64,000 bases of DNA from Protonemura montana (GCA_947568835.1 OX387604.1:25263076-25327075), one strand, 5' to 3'. Shown: positions 1-12,430, numbered from the stretch's first letter. Notes: generated by a model from the letters alone, not told the origin. Made by a program: numbers and translations.

Positions 1-849
1 GACCAAGATTGACACAAAGAGTTCCTACTTTAATAATTCTTCAAAAATAGTTTGAAAATCTGTAGCCGTCTTACCATTGTAGAGAGATTTGTGTCCTGGC
101 CGTGCCCTGCTTCCTAAGTTTGTTCCCATTCGGCAATACGGTTACACTTACTTGTAATATTGATCTGTCAGGTTCACTTGAAGGAAACTGTACTAAGCAA
201 TATAGGCGCCAGTACACACACCCCAAGAACAATCACATTCTCTTACTCGATTACTTACCCCTCCCCAACCCTCCCCCCCACACCATCATGGATTAGTTTA
301 TATTTATTTTTATTTTCTCATTGGAATATATTGTGCTGTAAAAATATTCAACCGGCAGAAACAAAATCACTTCTTCCACAAGCAGTATAAGACAATAATT
401 GCTGATTCAAAAAAAAACACCCTAGAATCAGGAATTTTGACTATTTTCATAAATATTTGAAATCGTGTACAAATGGCATTTCACATTTCTCTCTCATATG
501 TTAGTCAATTTGATACAGGCACGAAGTCTACAAGTTCCGTTAGTTACTTAAAGACATGTTAATTCACATGTAATATGTAAGTTAGTTTCAGCAAACGGAT
601 TTGTCATTTTCGTTATGGCAAAACAATGAGATTGGCTACTTTGGTCTTAGCAGAGTAGATTAAACCATATTAAACTTAGCTCCAAGTGGGTCGTAAGCTG
701 GACTTCAAACCCGTCAGTACCACAGGTCTCGCTAAATGGCTCTGAAGTTAAATAGTAGTTAAGCAGAAAGTGGATTTCATGATATTACAGAGAATTCAAA
801 CTTAAATACAAGTCTCTACCCCACGCTTTCTCTCTATTTCTCTCCTAAT
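1..849. other. Non-coding, no recognisable gene
   Basis: AT-rich unique sequence. The only frames here are short and overlap a C-rich stretch near 250-290, and they have no protein-like composition. I see no transposon ends, tRNA or splice-bounded exon that I could defend. Confidence 0.5.
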
Positions 850-863
850 CCCCCCCCCCCCCC
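850..863. repeat. Poly-C tract, 14 nt
   Basis: An uninterrupted run of 14 C on the + strand, following a CT-rich stretch. It is one of nine G/C homopolymers of 14 nt or longer in the window. Confidence 0.95.
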
Positions 864-1844
864 TTATTGAAGACCTCACTCAACCTCCCACATCCGATAC
901 AGGCTTATGACAATGCAAATTTGTCGCATATGTCGTTCCCTTTTGCATTATCTTAGATTTCCCACCCCATTTAGTGAACAATCGGTAATTTCTCAGTACC
1001 TTCTACAAGAAAGGGTCGCTGGTTAGTTGTCTTACATAGACCTTGAGTAACTTCGAAGGAAGTCCTTGAAAGCCAAGATATTCCTGAAATTGACGCGGAA
1101 AATGCTGAAAGTGGTGCTGAAAAAAGGTTAATATATTTAAAGTAAATTAAAATTTATGTACAATTAATAATACTATCAAAAAAAGGGGGGGCTGCTTAAA
1201 TTGCGTCTTTATTATAAGAATACGCAAATGACGTTTAGCTTTCATGACGAATGGTAAAATTGAAAGAAGACGTTAAAATGAGATACATGCTTTCAATTGA
1301 AAATCACATTTTTCCATTTCCATCTAATCAGAATCGCATGCGAACATTTTTTGAGATGATAAAAAACACTGTTGAAACTGAATTTAAAACTTATCTTGCA
1401 ACTTATCTTCACAAATCTTAACAAACCTTGCAGCCTATGGCTGTCCAGCTGCTAACTTTGAAGTTCTTTGACGGCAAGTTCCTAAAGTTTGTTCAATATT
1501 GAGAACGTGCTGGTCACAGTAATATCTGATATGAACTGAAATATTAAAAAATATACATTATATGAATCCCGTTCCACAATGCTAAGTCAGAAACTGACAA
1601 CTTTTGGCATCTGCTTTGATAAACCATTAAACTAACTTTAATAAGATCAAGGGTTGGTAAATAAAAGAAGATGTAGTGTTATGATAATAGTTACAGCTGA
1701 AGCTATGCGAGCTCATAGAAGAGCTCTTTGGGTTTCGCTGTCAAAATATGATGACACGAAATTCCTCATTTCCGAGTAAAGCAGCATAAACACGTTACTA
1801 GCACCACAGCTATGTTGGTCCCCACCCTACACTTACTCTCTTCG
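864..1844. other. Non-coding, no recognisable gene
   Basis: AT-rich sequence with no long frame. A short 7-G run lies near 1186. Nothing else is recognised. Confidence 0.5.
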
Positions 1845-1880
1845 CCCACCCCTACCCCACCCCTACCCCACCCCTACCCC
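1845..1880. repeat. C-rich 10-bp tandem repeat, about 3.5 copies
   Basis: The unit ccctacccca repeats about three and a half times inside a pyrimidine-rich stretch. It looks superficially telomere-like, but the period is 10 and the unit is not a known telomere repeat. Confidence 0.85.
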
Positions 1881-3407
1881 TTCCAAACTACCTGTCTCTT
1901 GGCCACACATCTCTAGTGTAAAGGTAGGCTGTACAATCTTACCCCTTTTAAACATTGCATGTGAGAAGCTTACCTATTACCTGCAGCTTAAAGAAAAGAA
2001 TGGAAAAAGAAAAGAATTCCTTTCTCTAAGTCTGTAGATCTGGAGTGGAACTAATAACTGATTCGCAATTCCAAAAGCCCAGAAGCAGAATATTAAAAAT
2101 ACAATTTTTCCAATTCCTGAAATTGAGAAAAAAGCTGAAAACTTCTAAAACTGAAACCCATTGCTTCGATTTTCGTGAAAATTTTTACCCCGATTTTTAA
2201 TACGGGCAATTTGAGGACACAGAAAATTACTCTGGAGATTTTTCCCTACAATTACTACAGTTCCATCTACTCTAAACTACAAACAATTTGGTCCATTTCG
2301 AAGGTGGCTGTAGCTTTTCGCCTTGTGATTAAACCGCTTATCATTGGTGAGAACCCATTAGGGGTTCTAGAATATCAGAATCCATTGTTGGTGGAACTTC
2401 CATGCAAAGATCTGAAATATTATGCATTGAATTTAAGAAAATCTACGTTAGAGTAAAAATATTGTTGACTTCGGTTGATAGATTTGGGTTCGTGGTGAGC
2501 GCTAAGCGAGAAAAGGATATTTGCAATATTTAAAAAAACTTGCCATCACTCTCTCTCTCACAGTGCAATGAGAGACAACTCTAAGTAATATCATATTGCA
2601 CACAAATTACAAGAGGTTCTTCAACAGATTGCGAGTTAAAGATTTGCTCTCCTTTTCTTACAAACATTTGGCATTTAATTGACGTGGAGAAGGAATCATT
2701 TTTGAAACGAAAAGAATGTTTGTATTCTGTTGACAATATCTGTCATCGCGGATTCAACATCAGATGTAGGTAACGTTTAATAACTGCCTAATAATATCTC
2801 TACGTCAAAGTAAAAAAGTTTTCTCTCTTCCCCATTCCACTTGTGAACGCAAGCATCTACTTGTGATTCTAGCCTAGAGTATTCGGAAGGCAAGAAGGAT
2901 TCGGCAGCCAAAGCCCGCATATAATATTTTGACAGACCCTTTTTATATGTATATAAAAAATGTAAAACCCTATAGAAACTCTGCACATTACTTCGCAAAC
3001 TTTCTCGAAAGAAATCGACGAAATCGACTCCCAATCTTATTTAACGCTACCCTCCTGTGTCCCCGCCCAGTCCCTCCCCCACCCAATCTACTGGCTCACC
3101 CACACTTTTTTTTGCATTTTTATTACGCTTCGTCTAAGAAAACTTCACCCCACGAATGCAATTTCTATCTAAATGACACGGAACGGGATCAACTAATATT
3201 TTTAATAAACATAACGATAAAAGAATGACTATCTCCTTTCTTCTCCTTTCTTCCAATAGGTGCGATCTTAGCCGGATGGCTTTTCTGTTGTCAGCGAATA
3301 CCACGTTAAAACGAAGGCCGGAATCTTTTTGAAAATCGAAGAATAGAAGAAAATTTATCCAGCAGCATCATCCTCAGAGTTTTCTATATTTAAAAATAAT
3401 TTTGGCA
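1881..3407. other. Non-coding, no recognisable gene
   Basis: Frames of 85-99 codons occur at 2175-2456 and 2777-3228, partly overlapping on opposite strands. None has a recognisable domain, and such lengths are ordinary background here. A short CT repeat lies near 2550. Confidence 0.45.
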
Positions 3408-3597
3408 AGTAACCTTGACTATTTCAAGAGTTGGCCTTGACAAATATCCAATCAGGTTCGAAGGTCGACCCACAAGGAGTCTAATGAAAATCATATCATT
3501 GGTCATGATATCCAGATGCATAGTTAAACTTGGACGTTTCCATTTTCAGGAACGCCCAGGCCTCTCACTGCATAGTGCGTCGTTAAACACCACAAAT
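3408..3597 (+). mobile_element. Possible tRNA-derived SINE fragment with shared 3' tail
   Basis: AGAGTTGG at about 3426-3433 resembles the second half of a Pol III A box, and GGTTCGA at 3455-3461 matches the start of the B box. Their spacing is close to that in a tRNA. The candidate ends in a 24-nt stretch (3574-3597, core gtcgttaaacaccacaaat) identical to the tail of the 62.2 kb SINE on the other strand. The body between head and tail does not obviously match that element. Known: SINEs often share a 3' tail with a partner LINE. Inferred: this is a separate short SINE, or a truncated LINE end using the same tail. Confidence 0.4.
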
Positions 3598-4595
3598 CAG
3601 ATCAGTACCCTCAGAATTTTCAGTGTCAGAAGCTTTGCTGCGTCTTTCCAGAGCTTATTTCGAAGAAAACTCGGGAAAAAGGTAAACCTTTGGTAAGGAT
3701 TTATGAAAAAAAAATGGAAAAGCTCGTGAATTACGAGTGATAAAACGCGGGAAATCACGCTAGAAACATTATCATTACTTAAGACAAACGCTGGAATCTA
3801 GATTCTACACGTTACCTAGGAACAATAGTTTGACCATAGATTGATTGATTTGCTTCGACCAAAAATCTCTGTAATTTGGCTGTCAAATTAGCATTCCTGC
3901 CAACCAGAGATGAAATTAACGCTGAGGTGAATTGTGAATAAAGAACTCGTTAAACATCACAATACACCGCAAAGGAATTTCACCAACTATTTCTTCATCG
4001 TCAGAACAGCCTAATACGAAAATGATGTTTCGGTTGAAAAAGTCAATCGCTACTCGCCACCTCTTCGGTCACATCATTAATAACCTTTAACGGTGTGCAG
4101 AAGTCACCACTGTTTCTGCCAATCTGGCACACTCGTCGCCCGTTCCACCTCCTCCTCCTTCCTTTCCCCCCATGCCCCTCTCAGCGAACTCGCCCCCCCT
4201 AAGCTCCGCAGAGGAAACACCCATCCTATAGGAAACCTCCCTTATCAAAAGCATTCGCTAGCATTTGCATGGATGCATCAATCAATCAATCACTAGATCT
4301 TAAGACTGGCGAAGAAGGTTTGTGTGCTGTTGCAAAGAAGACTAGGAAACATCTCACTCGGAACTGATTGTAATAAAAAACTAGAATACCAGGGAGAATA
4401 TTATCAAATAATTCAACCTCTGTTTCTATGGATGGATAAAAGTCTGTTTTGAAATCGGTACATTTAATAATTATTAGGTTTAAGATGTATGTTTTGATTT
4501 ATTTGGGGGGTGGTACCATATATTTTAAATGAAATGCAGAATAACTGACTCTAACTCAATAAACAATCGTACAAACAAACAGATTCTTGAAGAAA
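3598..4595. other. Non-coding, no recognisable gene
   Basis: A pyrimidine-rich stretch lies at about 4140-4200. A short ATCA repeat at about 4277-4293 creates Pbx/Hox-like TGATTGAT words on the minus strand. Nothing is recognisable as coding. Confidence 0.45.
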
Positions 4596-4670
4596 AGTCC
4601 TGGAAAGTGAGTCCTGGAAAGTGAAGGCTCCATCTAGTTAGTCCCTTGCAACTGTAGTTCCTTGCAACTG
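4596..4670. repeat. Two adjacent tandem dimers (14 bp x2, 16 bp x2)
   Basis: The 14-bp unit agtcctggaaagtg is present exactly twice at 4596-4623. After 15 bp, the 16-bp unit tagtcccttgcaactg is present twice at 4639-4670 with one difference. These look like nascent minisatellites. Confidence 0.85.
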
Positions 4671-5766
4671 ACTGATACAATTTGTATCTGTTACCATAAT
4701 AAACTTGTGATGTTGTAGCTCTTGATACGTTTTCGAGTAGATATAGTCGATTTTTCGTTCTTTCTTTTGCAGCCCCTCCCAATTGTGATAAATGAAGTCG
4801 GCTGCAGCACCTTTTTTCCCCTCCCGGACGTTTCGGTGGAGGACAGACGCCGCGTCGTCAATTTGATTGATTTCTCCTTTATCGGACAGAGCATGTATCG
4901 TCTATTTCAGTAAAAAGCTCATCATATAATAGGCACAATAACACTAAATTAGGTGCTTAGCGGAACCATTGTTTAAGAATAAGAAGAGAGAGAGAGGAAA
5001 GAAAAATAATTCAAAAATATATTTCTTTTGAACTGTGTTGTGTGAGCTTAAATATTGTGATCGGCATTGTTTCTTGAACTCTAGTTCCTTATAGCTGTAG
5101 TTTTATTTTGAAACATAATTGATATTTGCCGACTTGAGGCTTGATACGATCTCAGAACTTCATTTTTATCCATCTTTTGTCGTAAAACTTAAACGTAAAT
5201 GATCATGTATGTCTATAGGTTCTGGCTCACCATTCATTTCTCTAAGAAAAGGGAATTCTGAAATCTAGTTCTCATATCCGATCTGAAAAGTCGAAGTCAC
5301 ATGAACTAAGTTGACTATTTCCCTGTTAATTGATTTTACAGAGACAAGGTGATAATTAATGAATAATGTATCTATATATTATTACACAGGGTTGTATAAG
5401 TTTCGCCAACGTTGAAAATTTGTGCTGTCGTCATCATATAATTATTCAAGGGGTGAAAATTGAATGATTACTCATATACTCTACAATTTCACCAAAGCTT
5501 ACAAGTCAGAGTAGCCATATTGTCAAAACAGTCTATGCATACACAATAATAACGTGTCATTTGCAATGATGACGTATCAGATTTCATTCAATAAATTCTC
5601 AACGCGCTTTTTTTTATTTGCTCCAACGAACAACAATTTCCTACAAAAAACGTGCGAACAACAAGAAGAAGTGCCACGTCACGATTTTGCAATATAATAT
5701 TCGTTTGTCATCAGCTGCATTGAGTTATGAACTGAAAATACATCACTAAACTTCCAGTTGAATTTA
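4671..5766. other. Non-coding, no recognisable gene
   Basis: AT-rich. Short frames on both strands overlap one another at 4690-4915 and have no domain. An AG dinucleotide run lies near 4985. Nothing else is recognised. Confidence 0.45.
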
Positions 5767-5967
5767 GATGAGAATGTAGCAGAATATCTTCTAAATAAAA
5801 ATAAATAAAATTGCCATACACATTTCAGTACCGAATTCAGTCAATGATTTTAACTTTAGTCATAGCATCAGCTTTCAAAATCTAATTAAAATGTGTCGAA
5901 GCTATCAATTGCTTTCAGCGTTATCATGGTATTACAAAAAGATGAATCCACACATTTCATTAGAGCC
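5767..5967 (+). repeat. Direct repeat copy 1 (about 200 bp, diverged)
   Basis: Aligns in the same orientation with 6868-7060. The first 41 bases match at about 38 positions. Later shared blocks include the words attaaaatgt, tcgaagc and an exact 16-nt block ending at 5934 (cgttatcatggtatta). The offset between copies is about 1.1 kb. The pair could be terminal direct repeats of a small LTR-type (TRIM-like) element, or two insertions of one unclassified repeat. No primer-binding site or protein is visible between them. Confidence 0.75.
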
Positions 5968-6115
5968 AAAACTCATGGGCACCGCCAGAAAATTTGACAC
6001 CCATAAGCAATTGTTGGACGGACAGTGTTTGAGGTTTGATTTGACTTTCACGGTGATTAACTAGATATCGATTATTAACTTAAGAGAGGTGGCAGAGGGT
6101 GAGAAGGTCCTTTCT

Positions 6116-6117
<2 letters not shown>

Positions 6118-6146
<29 letters not shown>
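6118..6146. repeat. Poly-C tract, 29 nt
   Basis: An uninterrupted run of 29 C, the longest homopolymer in the window. Tracts this long are unstable and often mis-sized in assemblies, so the exact length should not be trusted. Confidence 0.95.
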
Positions 6147-6147
<1 letters not shown>

Positions 6148-6557
6148 TCGACCCTGACGCCAATGTCCAGATTAAGTTATGGCGTAAAACGCTATCAAGA
6201 TCAAACACTAAACCAAACACATCCACAAATAGGATTTGATGGAAAACTCAGTTGCTTCCCGTGAGTGGTAAACGACCACACTGGCATTGCAATTCTCTGG
6301 ACCGTATGTAAGCACGAGCTGCTATTTTGTTAATTCCCTCTCATCCTTTAGTCATCGCCCAAAACAATCTTGACTTTCACCATGTTGTTGCCGCGTATAC
6401 GTGTTAAAAGGGATGAAGATTGTGACATCATCTCTGGTCTGATTACTTCTATCTCAGTTGGTTTCGTTGACAAGTGAATGCAGGGAAACATTGCTAATGT
6501 TGGGCATCTCGCTCATGTACCACTTCACTCCACTCCAGCTGTACCACCAGCCACCAA

Positions 6558-6625
6558 CGCCGCCGCCGCCGCCACGCAACGCAACGCAACGCAACGCAAC
6601 GCAACGCACATAACGCAACGCAAAG
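6558..6625. repeat. CCG trinucleotide run followed by ACGCA pentanucleotide repeat
   Basis: A short (CCG)n run is followed by about seven ACGCA units, a break, and two more units. Similar ACGCA/GCAAG-type words recur near 31268-31300 and 39155-39195. A 61-codon frame across it is translated repeat, not a gene. Confidence 0.9.
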
Positions 6626-6659
6626 CGACAAGCGGCTCGCCCGCTCTAGATTGCTTGCA

Positions 6660-6712
6660 ATAATTACTATGCAAAATTATTATTAGCATATTAATTAAAG
6701 AAAATGTGATTA
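6660..6712. promoter_or_regulatory. Cluster of homeodomain/POU-like words
   Basis: Within about 50 bp lie taattac, atgcaaaa (close to the octamer ATGCAAAT), ttagcat and attaattaa. These are core words for homeodomain and POU proteins. Such words are frequent by chance in AT-rich DNA, so this is only a weak regulatory suggestion. Confidence 0.15.
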
Positions 6713-6867
6713 AAATAGAGAGATGGGGGTTTAAGGGGATGAGATAATTAGATGTTCAGGTCGGTTTGTCGATTGGTTGGAACTTAGTGCCATAAGAACG
6801 CTGCGTATGGAAGCTTTTATGATAGTTTATTTAGGGTGTGGAAGTGATTTTCTTATGATGAGAACTG

Positions 6868-7060
6868 GACGAGAATGTAGCAGAATATCTGCTAAATAAG
6901 AATAAATACAAATTAACATTAACTTGATAAAAATGTCCGTCCAGATTTAAGTCTACGATTGAAACTCTAGTTCTAAAATTAGTAATCGAAATCCAATTAA
7001 AATGTATCGAAGCATCATCGTTATCATGGTATTAAAAAACATGTTCCACACATCATAAAT
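6868..7060 (+). repeat. Direct repeat copy 2 (diverged)
   Basis: Second member of the pair described at 5767-5967. It shares an exact 16-nt block ending at 7034 and the word attaaaatgtatcgaagc (one base different from copy 1). It lies 1.1 kb downstream in the same orientation. Several short indels separate the copies, so the duplication is old. Confidence 0.75.
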
Positions 7061-9029
7061 AACGGAAACCTCGAGAAAATAAAGTGTGTTGCCCGTATTT
7101 GTAGAGAGATTTGTAAAAACACATGTTCCACCATTCTAGCCAAACTATTGATAATTAAAAAATAGTCAGAACCTTTTCAGCTGGTTTGCTTCAGAGAAAA
7201 TTAAGTCAACCAGAACCATTTACATCAGAGATTCAGTGGAAATCCAATATAAACCCGTACCAAGGGAGTAAAATACAGGCTTATCAATTTCAACAATTTT
7301 TATCATTTGAGTGCATCTTCATGACAGATCTGCCTCCAGAAGATCGACTTGGTTGAAAAATGATCGAACGTCTTCGTCCTTGGGGACCGATATCAAACGG
7401 TCAAATCCCCCGAAAGAACTATAAGCCCCCTTTTTCGACCCCTCCCCTTCTTTTACGGCTCAATTCGTCTCCCAGTTCTACCAAAAAAGTATATATCTGC
7501 TACAATCAATAATACGCTATAGCGCCTATTGAATTTCATTTATAAATATGAAAAAGATCCCCAGATCTATAGGCTTATTATGGTGTCTGACTTTTGGCCT
7601 TTCAGACATTTATTCAGAATACTGAGCCGGCACCCCCAGGATGAAACCAATAAAATGATAGCTAGCCTTACCAGAAAGAGATGAAAATAAAGGAGAAATA
7701 GAGCCGGCAAATTGCAACTTTAATGTTATCAAATATTTAAATATCTATGAACAATCAATTTGGCTACAGCAGTTCGAGGTACGCACAATTGACTACGCAA
7801 ACAACATTCACACTTACACTTACAAACACACGCACTATTCGGTAGCCAAAAAGGATAAATCTTCAGACTAAAAACTAGAAGGGGAGCCAATTCAAGACCG
7901 TTTAGGGGTCTGGGGGTTGGGGATGGGGGGTCCCAAGGGATGGCCGGGGATGCCCACTTATTGACCAATACAAACCCCAGATAAGGCATGCACGTCCGTC
8001 AAAATTGTGCAATTTAGCGGCCTCCGCTCCAAGCTTTCTCTGAAAGGTTATCAGGTCTGTCGGGAGTGTAAGAAAGCAATGATTTTCAAGGAGTATAAAT
8101 AATATCAAGTCTAATACTACAATTTATTTTTTTTTCTCTACCATAAAAAATAAATGGAGTGAAGATAAGAAAAAATTGTAAGTGTGGTGTTGATGTGGAC
8201 GTTATGTTATAAATGGCAGAAGTATTTTATGTTAGCTCGGGGATTGTTCGATTATTTAGGGCAGTGTTGATTGGTGCTGCACTGTGTGCTTTATGCATTG
8301 AGTTGGAAATATAAGAAGGGTGTGATCTGAGCAAGATATTTCGGATTGACATGTTATTTCATTGGCAACTTTTAATGCGATCAAAATGTCCAACTCCAAG
8401 GCGATCCAAATGTAATAACTATAAACCGCACTAAAAATATTTCGCAGAGAAAAATAACAAAAAATACTCTGTTTTCCCAAACTCAGCCCAAACTCAATCG
8501 AAAAAAATGTGTAAACCTAAAAAAAACTTCATTATTATTTGGAACATAGGCACATTGGAACATTAGGTAGGTACACACATTTGTGTCCGGGTTTATTTAG
8601 CTGACACGATGCTAATTTCGAGCTAGGTATACTTTAGACAAACATTCTCCACCCATCTCGAATATAGGTTCTCGTTTTCAAAGACCGGTCATCCCATTCA
8701 GTACCAAATGGTAATCTCTCCATCATTGAACGCGTATCGGTCAGACATGATGATTGCATATATTAGCACATTGTATAAACATATCACTGCGAGACAAATC
8801 AATAATTCAGCATTAGATATCAGCATACTGTCCATGCAGAAAAAGATCAAACAAGTATACCAGCCAGCCACGTATATTATTGCCACAATGCACCTCTACT
8901 AGGACATCAACTAGTAGCCCCGTGATGGTAAACTGACCATCCCCTTGCACCCACACCCATACAACTCCCCAAACACATCGGCACAACACTAGAGGTCATG
9001 CAATCAAATCAAACCCTTTGATATGTCAA
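7061..9029. other. Non-coding, no recognisable gene
   Basis: Background AT-rich sequence with a G-rich patch at about 7908-7950. A small perfect stem, ctactag/ctagtag with an 8-nt loop, lies near 8894-8915. Frames of 62-86 codons have no domain. Confidence 0.45.
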
Positions 9030-9071
9030 AATAGCAATTCCGTAGTGTCGAATAGCAATTCTGTACTGTCA
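9030..9071. repeat. 21-bp tandem duplication
   Basis: Two adjacent copies beginning aatagcaatt, differing at three positions, form a head-to-tail dimer. Confidence 0.85.
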
Positions 9072-10719
9072 ACCAGCAAACGCTGGGGACTATTTTAAAC
9101 TGTGATGTCCAATTGGATTGGAAGTGTGAAAATTTGTTTTGACGCATTCAAATGTAGGCTGAACGTTTTGTTTGACGAGGGTGGTTTTGATCTGGATGGA
9201 TTGTGAGTGGAGACGCTGGAAGCTGTGATCGTGGTTAAAACGGGGGTCAGGGGGGGAAGATAGAATGGGGTGATTTTCGTATGAGATGTGCCACAAAAGG
9301 ACATTCTCATCTTTGGTGGAGGTGCCGTGCCATGTCACGAAAATCAACAGAAATAATTTTAAAAAATTGTCGTTGCTTTGCATTTTTTTTTTTTTGGAAA
9401 AAGTTGTAATTTAAAATAAATGTACGAGGTCATGGTTAAGCATGTTTTTATTCGCTTCCATCTCCAATAAAAAAGGATATGAGAAGGATAGAAACGACTG
9501 AATCTTAACCCTCTCAACACAATGCGAATTCTGTCAACAATACTTCACCAGTTCACCAGCATCTCCTTCATGACATCGTTCGTTTTAATTGGCATTTTTA
9601 TTAATTAGTGATTCGCCAACATATTTACTAATTGTAAAGATACAATAGGCAGGAAGTATCAAAATCATTTTATAAGAGAGTTGCTAAGGCAAACTCACTT
9701 AAAAAAAATCACCAAGTTTGCAAAACCGGAGTGGATGTTCTGTTTAACCACGTCTAAACCGCCCCCTCCCTATTTTTCCCACCGTTCCTCTCCTTCGCTC
9801 TGCCTCCGCCTTCCTCACTAGATCAAATAGATAGTCACTTGAGCGAGATAATACCAAAGTCATGATAAAAGAGCATCTACCAGCATTTTACTTTGTATAA
9901 TACCAGCCTCTTCACGTTCCAAACAGATGCTGACTTTTCAGAGAATTGATGGCGGTTTTACAACTTTGCATATTGATTCGCCAGGCAGCAGAATAAGCAA
10001 TGAAATGCTGAACGAACAATGCAAATATATGCTGTCAAATATAGATTAGATAGCGTTTTTAAGACAATGCGTGGCGTCAACATTTTCAAGTTTGACACTT
10101 ACTTTTTTTATTAAGGATGGGGCTATTTGCACGAAAAAACTTGCGAGTTGTGGCACGCAAGTTGCCAAAGCCTATTCGCACAAATATGTTTTGTGAATAA
10201 AATGCTAAACCCTTTTCACAGCTACATCGAACCCCAATATTCTCAATATCAACTGTAATGGCAACTCAAGGTAGAAACAAGGTAGAAGGTTAGGTACAAA
10301 CACCACATTTTAGTGCATCATGATATACTATTAAGAAGCTATAATTTATTTAAATATTATAAATATTTCCACAAACGATGTTGTAAACGATAACAAGCAA
10401 TGCTCACAGAGCAATTAGAACCGACTAAAAGCGGCAATCATGACCGCCATTCCTCCACTCCTCCAAACACTCTCGAAACATCAAACTTCGGCGTCAACCT
10501 CGGAACCTCTTTTCAATGTTGGACCACCACCCTCCCGGTATGGCAGTGACCTTGGAACTCTGCATTTTGGTTATTGTATCTTGTCATTAGCCAAAAAATG
10601 GGTTTCAATTTGGAAATCTATGCTCAATGATGTTTGCCTCAATGATACATTGCAAGACTACAATCATTAGGCTAGATTCGGCTCCGAGGCAAACAGACAT
10701 GTTTCGTGTTACATGTATG
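9072..10719. other. Non-coding, no recognisable gene
   Basis: AT-rich unique sequence. Short overlapping frames at 9090-9383 (minus) and 10440-10670 (plus) carry no recognisable domain. Confidence 0.45.
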
Positions 10720-11209
10720 TTACAGCTTCATTTTCCTTAAAAACTACCAATCAGAGTTGGTATCAGCTTCATTTTCCTTAAAAACTACCAATCAGAGTTG
10801 GTATCAGCTTCATTTCCCTTAAAAACTACCAATCAGAGTTGGTATCAGCTTCATTTTCCTTAAAAACTACCAATCAGAGTTGGTATCAGCTTCATTTCCC
10901 TTAAAAACTACCAATCAGAGTTGGTATCAGCTTCATTTCCCTTAAAAACTACCAATCAGAGTTGGTATCAGCTTCATTTTCCTTAAAAACTACCAATCAG
11001 AGTTGGTATCAGCTTCATTTCCCTTAAAAACTACCAATCAGAGTTGGTATCAGCTTCATTTTCCTTAAAAACTACCAATCAGAGTTGGTATCAGCTTCAT
11101 TTTCCTTAAAAAATACCAATCAGAGTTGGTATCAGCTTCATTTTCCTTAAAAACTACCAATCAGAGTTGGTATCAGCTTCATTTTCCTTAAAAACTACCA
11201 ATCAGAGTT
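10720..11209 (+). repeat. 41-bp minisatellite, 12 copies
   Basis: Twelve head-to-tail units of exactly 41 bp, with starts every 41 bases from 10720 to 11171. Each unit begins tatcagcttcatttt (or cattt-ccc) and ends aatcagagttgg. Two subtypes differ at one T/C position and run T,T,C,T,C,C,T,C,T,T,T,T. Unit 10 has one extra substitution, and the first and last units are slightly diverged at the array edges. Each unit contains ACCAATCAGAG, which fits the NF-Y CCAAT-box core, inside a perfect 6-bp stem (taccaa/ttggta, 6-nt loop). The 41-bp spacing is about four helical turns. Whether NF-Y binds is not known. Confidence 0.97.
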
Positions 11210-12430
11210 AATTTAAAATTGATTATTATTTTCAGACACCTCAAATAATATAAAACAAAAGGAAATCAATCCATGCACTTTTCGGTAAGCTCCCACATGC
11301 TTATCATCTTTTCAAAATTCTATGGTCTGCAAGCTTTTCTACGCTTCCCTGTGCATTAATTCAACTTACTCTCCTCCTTTTTGTTGAGCAAATAGCATAA
11401 CATTGTAATATGCAATTTATCGTCAAAGTCCTTAATAGAATTTGTCCCATCTTTAGAATATTACGTATCCCTATTCAAGAGACCACAATAATTAACTAAA
11501 TTCAATTAGATGTAATTAGTAATTAGTAATTAGGGTCACTATAGATTCGTCTTCCTTGGTCCGAACTTCAATTAGCGGACAGGCGCGTTGGGGTACACTT
11601 GAAAACTTGAATAACTAAGTTGGCGCCAATGTTGGTGGGCGGGAGGGAGGGGGAGGAGGTGATGGACTAGCGGCAACCACTTTCTTAATTACGGGAGCAC
11701 CGCGTTCATGATTTCATATAATTTCATAAATGTGGACAACATACATTATTTCCGATAAAAGCATCCCACATATTTTAATGAACACATTTAAGTGTCCAGA
11801 TATTTGTAAGGAAAAACAAATTGTCAGTCCTTCCTACCACCGAGAAGTGTTTTCTTTACGGTGTTTTGGTTATGCGAGGTCAGGGTTAAGTGAGATTCAG
11901 TCATGCCATGTTTTAGAATTGTCCTGTTGGTCGGAAAGAGAAGGTCGAGCGGCTATGATATTTGATATTGTCCACTCAAACCATTTAATTTTCAGATTGT
12001 CGAACAATTTATTGTGCTGCGTACGTAAATACTATGATTTTTTTACATTTGTGATTTTACTAATTGCATTTCTCATCCATTAAATGATATATTTATGCAG
12101 TATTCTGCACATTTTCGGCAATGCAAATTCCGGAGAAACATCTTTCTAAAATGGCATGACCAAAGATTTGCTCCTGAACATCTTTCACTCTGGACTGATC
12201 CACGAAACCTTGATCCATCACGTAATCAAACTCTGAACAGGGGTTCCATTTTTATATGAACCAACATTTTAATAACGAAATCCATTAGTCGTTTAAGACG
12301 TATATAATACCTACTCATGAGATATCTAGTCTCCATCTTCTTTATGTCATTAAATGTCGTCAGCCAGCATCTTAGTTCTATCCGGAGAGATTACTTTCCT
12401 ATTCCCAACCTCCCTCCCACTAAAATCACC
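11210..12430. other. Non-coding; small repeats only
   Basis: Contains a 7-bp repeat taattag x3 at 11513-11533 and a G-rich patch at 11638-11660. A 117-codon frame at 11730-12083 shows no recognisable domain and lies within the background length range of the window. Confidence 0.45.

Noticed and set aside
690-735. tRNA-like B box on the minus strand (gggtttgaagtcc)
   Set aside because: No A box at a suitable distance, and the B box lacks the GGTTCGA core.
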